Assembly (NCBI GenBank): GCA_947174825.1
Contig: CAMWKN010000015.1
Location: 1-11,258, forward strand
Direction of reading: 5' to 3'
Length of the DNA stretch: 11,258 nucleotides
DNA from: an uncultured Clostridium sp.
GTDB taxonomy: Bacteria; Bacillota_A; Clostridia; Lachnospirales; Lachnospiraceae
Below the pieces are notes generated by a model that saw only the letters and a list, made by a program, of their open reading frames with translations, had not been told where the DNA came from and made no database searches. This document shows positions 7,613 through 11,258 of the stretch, one piece after another. The number at the start of each line of letters is the position of its first letter. Position 1 is the stretch's first letter. The position numbers and the translations under genes were made by a program.

Positions 7613-7640
7613 AGTTTACCTCATTTCTGCATTAGCATTT
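7601..7640 (-). repeat. Outer inverted repeat, left arm (glycosyltransferase start region)
   Basis: Read on the minus strand, this arm matches 8142-8181 on the plus strand at 33 of 40 positions. The core ATGCAGAAATGAGGTAAA is identical over 18 nt (7615-7632 versus 8150-8167). It carries the ribosome binding site, and the start codon follows. Within the first 34 positions all five differences are transitions. Weaker similarity appears to continue toward 7677, where CAATGCTTTTG on the left matches CAATGTTTTG near 8103-8113 on the right. Confidence 0.75.
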
Positions 7641-7641
7641 G

Positions 7642-7670
7642 TTGTGTTGTGATAAAACATGTGATACAAT
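7642..7670 (+). promoter_or_regulatory. Extended -10 promoter for the small hydrophobic ORF
   Basis: TTGTGT (7642-7647), a 17-bp spacer and TACAAT (7665-7670), with TGA at 7662-7664 as extended -10. It shares the 12-mer TGTGATACAATG with the promoter at 380-408. Transcription would begin near 7677, immediately before the inner inverted repeat. Confidence 0.6.
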
Positions 7671-7677
7671 GCTTTTG

Positions 7678-7712
7678 GGTGCTACTGTAACAATAGGTGG
7701 CGGTTTTGCCTT
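7678..7712 (+). repeat. Inner inverted repeat, left arm (leader of small ORF mRNA)
   Basis: GGTGCTACTGTAACA and, after six extra bases (ATAGGT), GGCGGTTTTGCCTT. Both blocks recur on the minus strand at 7969-7941 with one mismatch each and without the six bases. They fall at the very 5' end of the predicted transcript. The extra six bases create the only purine-rich run (AGGTGG) ahead of the ATG at 7717. Confidence 0.8.
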
Positions 7713-7716
7713 TCAA

Positions 7717-7914
7717 ATGTATGAGTACATACAGGCTTCCTTGCATTTCGGAGGTGATGCCTATGAGGAAAGTATTACGAGAGGATGGCAAGTATTGTTG
7801 GATATTGTTAATGTCATTACCACCATAATTCGTACTGTGATATCATTAGTGCGATTGGTATATGACATTGTAAAAGATAGAAAACAAAAAAGCAACCGCC
7901 CGCCCAAGGTATAG
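7717..7914 (+). CDS. Small hydrophobic protein, possible type I toxin-like peptide
   Basis: This 65-residue ORF starts at ATG 7717. The frame is open further upstream, but that part overlaps the promoter and would begin at a TTG without a binding site. The N-terminus MYEYIQASLHFGG and the repeated YEESI recall the YE-x-L and FG pattern of small holin-like toxins such as BsrG and TxpA. Residues 24-52 form one long hydrophobic, partly amphipathic helix (Val/Ile/Leu with two Arg), followed by a basic tail (KDRKQKSNR), as in membrane-active peptides. The stop codon lies inside the terminator hairpin. Initiation is a weak point. The AGGTGG run is 16 nt from the ATG, and the best binding site (7750-7756) lies inside the ORF and points to another frame. 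The toxin role is inferred from layout and composition, not from a firm family match. Confidence 0.4.
   Translation: MYEYIQASLHFGGDAYEESITRGWQVLLDIVNVITTIIRTVISLVRLVYDIVKDRKQKSNRPPKV
7763..7828 (+). CDS. Candidate 21-residue peptide overlapping the small ORF
   Basis: The strongest ribosome binding site of the locus, GGAGGTG (7750-7756), lies 6 nt before ATG 7763. It opens a 21-codon frame, different from that of the 65-residue ORF, ending at TAA 7826-7828. The product begins with a basic MRKVLRE and continues with a hydrophobic stretch (CWILLMSLPP). It could be a real small peptide. Alternatively, the site may be a relic of a toxin start: ATG 7757 followed by TATGAG would read M-x-YEES with a single-base change. 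No homology can be claimed. Confidence 0.2.
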   Translation: MRKVLREDGKYCWILLMSLPP

Positions 7915-7925
7915 GTTGCTTTTTT
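7886..7925. terminator. Bidirectional terminator shared by the small ORF and the convergent RNA
   Basis: A 12-bp stem pairs AAAAAAGCAACC (7886-7897) with GGTTGCTTTTTT (7914-7925) around a 16-nt GC-rich loop. T-runs follow in both directions, and the minus direction is better (TTTTTTGTTTTC). The stop codon of the small ORF (7912-7914) lies in the loop and first stem base. Confidence 0.8.
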
Positions 7926-7940
7926 AAGTAACTATCAACC

Positions 7941-7969
7941 AAGGCAAAACCGTCTGTTACAGTTGCACC
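7941..7969 (-). repeat. Inner inverted repeat, right arm (leader of the convergent RNA)
   Basis: The minus strand reads GGTGCAACTGTAACA then GACGGTTTTGCCTT, matching the left arm at 7678-7712 but lacking its six inserted bases. It starts about 5 nt after the predicted RNA start. It contains a near-palindromic CTGTAACAG that could also serve as a DNA operator. Confidence 0.8.
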
Positions 7970-7980
7970 TTTCCTTTATA

Positions 7981-8009
7981 ATTTTAAACTATTTCTTGCT
8001 ATTTGTCAA
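7981..8009 (-). promoter_or_regulatory. Near-consensus minus-strand promoter for the short RNA
   Basis: On the minus strand a perfect TTGACA (8004-8009) is followed by exactly 17 bp and TAAAAT (7981-7986). This is the strongest promoter match in the window, and it points away from thrH toward the small ORF. Confidence 0.8.
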
Positions 8010-8048
8010 ATGTCGATCTGCCAAATGATGAAAAAAATAGATTAGATC

Positions 8049-8077
8049 TGGTTAGTAGTTGAAAATTGTGATATACT
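8049..8077 (+). promoter_or_regulatory. Extended -10 promoter for the thrH cluster
   Basis: TATACT (8072-8077) with TGA at 8069-8071. The -35 (TGGTTA, 8049-8054) is weak at 17-bp spacing. Transcription from about 8084 would give a leader of some 85 nt. A small hairpin (CATCAG/CTGATG, 8133-8152) lies just ahead of the thrH ribosome binding site. Confidence 0.55.
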
Positions 8078-8141
8078 GTAATTACCTATATTTTCACGAC
8101 AGAACAAAACATTGCAATATGTATAACAAAGTCATCAGCTT

Positions 8142-8181
8142 AGATACTGATGCAGAAATGAGGTAAATTATGGAAATTGTA
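8142..8181 (+). repeat. Outer inverted repeat, right arm (thrH start region)
   Basis: This is the plus-strand partner of 7601-7640. It carries the thrH ribosome binding site GAGGT (8160-8164) and start codon (8170), with the 18-nt identical core at 8150-8167. Confidence 0.75.
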
Positions 8182-8772
8182 TGCTTGGATTTGGAGGGTG
8201 TATTAGTGCCAGAGATCTGGATTGCCTTTGCAGAGGTAACTGGTATTCCGGAATTGAAGCGAACCACCAGAGATGAGCCGGATTATGATAAACTGATGAA
8301 TTATCGGATTGGAATATTAAAGGAGCATGGCTTGGGATTGAAGGAAATTCAGGATACGATAAAGACCATTGATCCGTTGCCGGGAGCCAGAGAGTTTTTG
8401 GATCAGCTCCGTACGATGACGCAGGTTATCATTATCAGTGATACCTTTACACAGTTCGCCAAACCATTGATGGAGAAGCTCGGATGGCCAACGATTTTCT
8501 GTAATTCTCTGGAGGTAGCACCAGACGGGGAGATCACAGGATTTAAGATGCGTGTGGAGAATTCCAAATATACGACGGTTAAGGCATTGCAGTCCATTGG
8601 ATATGACACCATTGCCAGTGGGGACAGCCATAACGATTTGGGAATGATTCAGGCAAGTAAGGCGGGATTTTTATTTAAGAGTACGGATCAGATCAAGGCG
8701 GATTATCCAGAGCTGCCAGCATATGAAGATTATGAGGAATTATTAGCAGCAATTCGGTCTGTGATCGAATAG
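8170..8772 (+). CDS. thrH: ThrH-type phosphoserine phosphatase / homoserine phosphotransferase
   Basis: This 200-residue cytoplasmic HAD-superfamily enzyme closely follows Pseudomonas ThrH in its opening (MEIVCLDLEGVLVPEIWIAF) and in length. ThrH dephosphorylates phosphoserine and can pass the phosphate to homoserine, linking serine and threonine synthesis. Visible motifs are motif I D7-L-E9-G (Asp7 nucleophile; the usual second Asp is Glu, as in ThrH and SerB-like relatives), the TTRDEPDYD cap segment (32-40), motif II ISDTF with Ser90, motif III Lys133, and motif IV GDSHND (151-156). GAGGT 5 nt before the ATG supports the start. The stop codon overlaps the ribosome binding site of the next gene, so the two are almost certainly co-transcribed. 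No other amino-acid synthesis gene is next to it, so its link to the signalling gene downstream is unexplained. Confidence 0.9.
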   Translation: MEIVCLDLEGVLVPEIWIAFAEVTGIPELKRTTRDEPDYDKLMNYRIGILKEHGLGLKEIQDTIKTIDPLPGAREFLDQLRTMTQVIIISDTFTQFAKPLMEKLGWPTIFCNSLEVAPDGEITGFKMRVENSKYTTVKALQSIGYDTIASGDSHNDLGMIQASKAGFLFKSTDQIKADYPELPAYEDYEELLAAIRSVIE

Positions 8773-8782
8773 GAGATAAAAT

Positions 8783-10861
8783 ATGAAAAAGGGGTTTAAA
8801 ATTGCAGCATTATGTATTTCTGAGATACACAATGATGATATTATTCAAATGATTTATCCGCTGAACCAGTATTTAAATCAGCACGGATGGAAATTAGTCG
8901 TTTTTAATACTTGTACTGATTTATTTGAACAGAGTTCCTTTGATCAGGGCGAGGCAGGAGTGTTTCACCTTTTAAATTTTGATTATCTGGATGCAGTGAT
9001 TATTTATCCACGTAAAATTTATGATATAGAGATTTTACAGCGGGTGGTTAACGCTGCCATGGAACATCCCAAACCAGTCATTATGGTGGAGAGTGAGAAA
9101 CCATGGCTGGGGACGATTTCCTTGGATTTTGATGAAGAAGCAGCCTTTCGGGAGTTGATTATTCATTTGATCAAGGAGCATGGATTTCAAAGGATTAATT
9201 GTATTGCAGGATTTCGAGGAAATGATATTTCAGAGAAAAGGATTCAGATTTTTAAGGATACTCTGGCAGAATATAACATTCCTTTTGATGAAGAAGTTGG
9301 TTTGGATTATGGAGATTTTTATGATATTCCCACAGAGGCAGTGGTAAAACGCTGGATCTCAGAGGGAAATTTGCCGGAAGCCATTGTTTGCATCAATGAT
9401 ACGATGGCAGTGACAGCGTGCAAGGTGTTTCGGGAGCATGGGATCCGTGTGCCGGAAGATATTGTGGTAACAGGCTTTGACGGCAGTATGCAGGAGAGGT
9501 ATAACTATCCGCGGATCAGTACTTGTAGAAGAGATCTGGATTCTTTTGCCAGGTATACCTATGAGGTGTTGGAGGAAGGATATCGTAATGCTCTCCAGTC
9601 AGTAGCCGGTCAAGCAAGGTCTGGTTGGCATAGTCGTTTTATCTTTCCATACTCATTTACTCCAGCAGGTTCTTGCGGATGCAAAGAGCCGTCTTTGGAT
9701 ACGATCAGTGAAGATTTTAGCTTTTTATATGCGATAGGGGAGGATGACAACCAGTATTTGCGTTCTATGAACAACATGACAGCATGGTTAAATAATACTA
9801 GTGACGTAATGGAAATCCGAAAACTGATTAAGAATTATATCCCAACGGATGCTTATTTTTGTCTGAATGAAGATTTTCATGAAAAATATCCGGTGGTACA
9901 CACCAAGGAGGATCCTTTTGCTCCAAGAATGGATGCAGTGCGATATTTTAGGAATGAAGATTCTGCGCAGGAAATTCAGTTTCAGACAGGAGAGTTGATA
10001 CCGGAGTGGGATGCCTTTTTAGAGGGGGATTTTCCCCTTATTGTGGCAAGTATCCACAATCAGAATCACATCTATGGGTATCTGGCAGCATTTGCAAAAA
10101 TGGAGTCAGTTCGTTCTTTTGCATTGGGTACAAAGCGTATCCACCGTTTTTTAATGAACATTGATAATTCTATTAGTATGCATGTGCAACGGATGCGGCT
10201 ACAAATTTCCAATCAGAAACTAAAAGATATTCAAAATAGCATCATTATTAGTTTTGCTGATCTGGTGGAATCCAGAGATATGTTTACCGGTCAGCATATC
10301 AAGCGGACCAGTGCCTATATGGAAGTGTTAGTTCATCATATGGCAACTATGCCAAAGTTTCGGGATCAGTTGGACGAACGACAGCAGGAGTTGATGTGTA
10401 AGGCAGCGCCGTTGCATGATATTGGTAAGATCAAGATTTCTGATACGATTTTGAATAAGCCAGGCAGGCTCAGTGATGAGGAGTTTGAAAAAATCAAGCT
10501 GCATACGGTGGAGGGTGGTAAGATTATCAACTCCACCTTAACGAATATTGAAGATTATGATTATTTGCAAATGATGCATGATATGGCATTGTATCATCAT
10601 GAAAAATGGGATGGAACAGGCTATCCCTGCCAGCTGGCAGGGGAGGAAATTCCTTTGTGTGCCCGGATTATGGCAGTAGTGGATGTGTTTGATGCCTTAA
10701 CCAGCAAGCGAATATATAAAGATGCATTTTCAGCCAGCAAGGCATTTGACATTATGTTGGAATGTAGTGGAACACAGTTTGATGCTTCTGTTTTGTCTGC
10801 ATTTTTTGATATCAGCGAGGAAGTGGAGGAAGTGCTGCGATTGCATCAGGATTCCTGTTAG
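8783..10861 (+). CDS. Cytoplasmic LacI-type sensor fused to HD-GYP c-di-GMP phosphodiesterase
   Basis: This 692-residue protein should hydrolyse the second messenger c-di-GMP under control of a bound ligand. Residues 5-290 form a LacI/periplasmic-binding-like fold (Peripla_BP_3 type): FKIAALCISEI opening, VIMVESE (99-105), AIVCINDTMAV (200-210) and EDIVVTGFDGS (225-235). No helix-turn-helix precedes it, and there is no signal peptide or membrane segment. After GSCGC (296-300) comes a sensor-like middle region to about 470, then a helical connector. The HD-GYP domain fills about 485-690, with HDIGK (545-549), HTVEGG (574-579), HHEKWDGTGYP (605-615), VVDVFDALTSKRIYK (632-646) and GTQFD (663-667), so the catalytic set looks complete. 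AGGAG (8771-8775) lies 7 nt before the ATG and overlaps the thrH stop. The natural ligand is unknown; a sugar is likely from the fold. The fucosidase gene follows after 30 bp. Confidence 0.9.
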   Translation: MKKGFKIAALCISEIHNDDIIQMIYPLNQYLNQHGWKLVVFNTCTDLFEQSSFDQGEAGVFHLLNFDYLDAVIIYPRKIYDIEILQRVVNAAMEHPKPVIMVESEKPWLGTISLDFDEEAAFRELIIHLIKEHGFQRINCIAGFRGNDISEKRIQIFKDTLAEYNIPFDEEVGLDYGDFYDIPTEAVVKRWISEGNLPEAIVCINDTMAVTACKVFREHGIRVPEDIVVTGFDGSMQERYNYPRISTCRRDLDSFARYTYEVLEEGYRNALQSVAGQARSGWHSRFIFPYSFTPAGSCGCKEPSLDTISEDFSFLYAIGEDDNQYLRSMNNMTAWLNNTSDVMEIRKLIKNYIPTDAYFCLNEDFHEKYPVVHTKEDPFAPRMDAVRYFRNEDSAQEIQFQTGELIPEWDAFLEGDFPLIVASIHNQNHIYGYLAAFAKMESVRSFALGTKRIHRFLMNIDNSISMHVQRMRLQISNQKLKDIQNSIIISFADLVESRDMFTGQHIKRTSAYMEVLVHHMATMPKFRDQLDERQQELMCKAAPLHDIGKIKISDTILNKPGRLSDEEFEKIKLHTVEGGKIINSTLTNIEDYDYLQMMHDMALYHHEKWDGTGYPCQLAGEEIPLCARIMAVVDVFDALTSKRIYKDAFSASKAFDIMLECSGTQFDASVLSAFFDISEEVEEVLRLHQDSC

Positions 10862-10891
10862 CTACAGTTAAGAAAGGGGAGATAGCAGTTA

Positions 10892-11258
10892 ATGAAAGTA
10901 ACGAAAAGAATAGTAGTACTTATGATGGCAGTAGCCATGGTCATTACTTCTGTAACAGGACCGTCGGCGCAGACAGTCCAGGCATATAGTGTGCCTGCGA
11001 ATATGAAGTGGTGGGCTCAGGATAAGTTTGGCATGTTTATTCACTTTGGCGCTTATTCCTATTATGGACAGGGAGAGTGGGCTATGAGTGAACAACAGAT
11101 TTCCAAGCAGAAGTATCAGACGGAGATAGCTGCAAAATTTAATCCAAGCGCTTTTAATGCAAATGAGATTGTCAAGTATGCAAAAAAAGCCGGGATGAAA
11201 TATATTGTGATTACCGCAAAGCATCATGAAGGGTTTTCTATGTGGGATACCAAAGTGG
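10892..11258 (+). CDS. Secreted alpha-L-fucosidase, GH29 (N-terminal part)
   Basis: The first 122 residues of a larger protein cut by the window edge. Residues 1 to about 33 form a signal peptide (KVTKR start, Val/Met/Ala core, QTVQA before a probable cut). The mature part has GH29 hallmarks: MKWWAQDKFGMFIHFGAYS, with the active-site-type IH-x-G motif (HFG instead of the commoner HWG), GEWAM, and KYIVITAKHHEGFSMWDTK, the conserved KHH(D/E)GF block. GH29 enzymes remove alpha-linked L-fucose from host glycans or plant and milk oligosaccharides. The catalytic nucleophile lies beyond the window. GGGGAG (10876-10881) is 10 nt before the ATG. No terminator lies in the 30-bp gap after the HD-GYP gene, so read-through transcription is likely. 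Confidence 0.85.
   Translation, partial: MKVTKRIVVLMMAVAMVITSVTGPSAQTVQAYSVPANMKWWAQDKFGMFIHFGAYSYYGQGEWAMSEQQISKQKYQTEIAAKFNPSAFNANEIVKYAKKAGMKYIVITAKHHEGFSMWDTKV

Larger units (their letters stand above)
7884..7974 (-). ncRNA. Predicted short RNA convergent with the small ORF
   Basis: A near-consensus minus-strand promoter (7981-8009) predicts a start near 7974. The minus strand then reaches a terminator hairpin ending in TTTTTTG at about 7886, giving an RNA of roughly 90 nt. No coding frame of note lies within it. Its 3' end overlaps the small ORF transcript by about 40 nt at the shared terminator, as in antitoxin RNAs of the RatA/SR4 type, though the overlap here is shorter. Its 5' end repeats the mRNA leader in the same sense. 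Two GGTTG segments (7940-7936 and 7897-7893) could compete for one CAACC (7918-7914), so alternative folds are possible. Confidence 0.5.

Noticed and set aside
7639..7716. N-terminal extension of the small ORF from TTG 7639
   Set aside because: There is no ribosome binding site, and the predicted promoter -35/-10 elements lie inside it.
7678..7969. Insertion sequence bounded by the inner inverted repeats
   Set aside because: No transposase and no convincing target-site duplication at the outer ends; a miniature element remains possible but unsupported from one copy.
8084..8169. Riboswitch or T-box in the thrH leader
   Set aside because: The leader is only about 85 nt, with one small hairpin, no T-box sequence and no terminator.

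Overview
The window looks like chromosome of a low-GC Gram-positive gut anaerobe, most likely a clostridial species of the Lachnospiraceae type. The evidence is indirect: AT-rich intergenic DNA, strong AGGAGG-type ribosome binding sites, TG-extended -10 promoters, Big_2 and BspA-type surface proteins with Thr/Pro linkers, and a secreted GH29 fucosidase. No rRNA, tRNA, CRISPR array, transposase or recombinase gene is visible.

Layout. (1) 1-125 is the tail of an unidentified gene. A 396-bp gap follows and holds a good promoter. (2) 522-1958 encodes an abundant-looking Ala/Lys-rich secreted protein, closed by a 13-bp terminator hairpin. A second promoter sits against that hairpin. (3) 2133-3116 encodes a lipoprotein with eight BspA-type leucine-rich repeats of exactly 23 residues. 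A strong terminator at 3151-3198 separates it from convergent genes. (4) Three minus-strand genes follow: a secreted Big_2 protein with four FxLYD-like modules (3216-4964), a GT2-like glycosyltransferase (5073-6302) and a DUF3880/CgeB-type glycosyltransferase (6449-7612). (5) 7601-8181 is a compact non-standard locus, described below. (6) A plus-strand cluster follows: a ThrH-type phosphatase/phosphotransferase, a cytoplasmic LacI-type sensor fused to an HD-GYP c-di-GMP phosphodiesterase, and the start of a secreted alpha-L-fucosidase that runs off the window.

The most unusual stretch is 7601-8181, between the divergent glycosyltransferase and thrH genes. It has a plus-strand promoter, a small hydrophobic ORF, a bidirectional terminator, and a near-consensus minus-strand promoter that would make a short RNA of about 90 nt ending in the same terminator. 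This layout resembles type I toxin-antitoxin loci. It is wrapped in two nested inverted repeats. The inner pair (7678-7712 / 7941-7969) gives both RNAs nearly the same 5' sequence. The outer pair (7601-7640 / 8142-8181) makes the translation starts of the two flanking genes inverted copies of each other. An inverted duplication, a promoter-bearing invertible segment, or a dual-RNA regulatory switch could each explain this.

Functionally, the left two thirds encodes cell-surface and secreted proteins plus glycosyltransferases that could decorate surface polymers. The right third links a ligand-sensing c-di-GMP hydrolase to glycan breakdown. These links are inferred from gene order.
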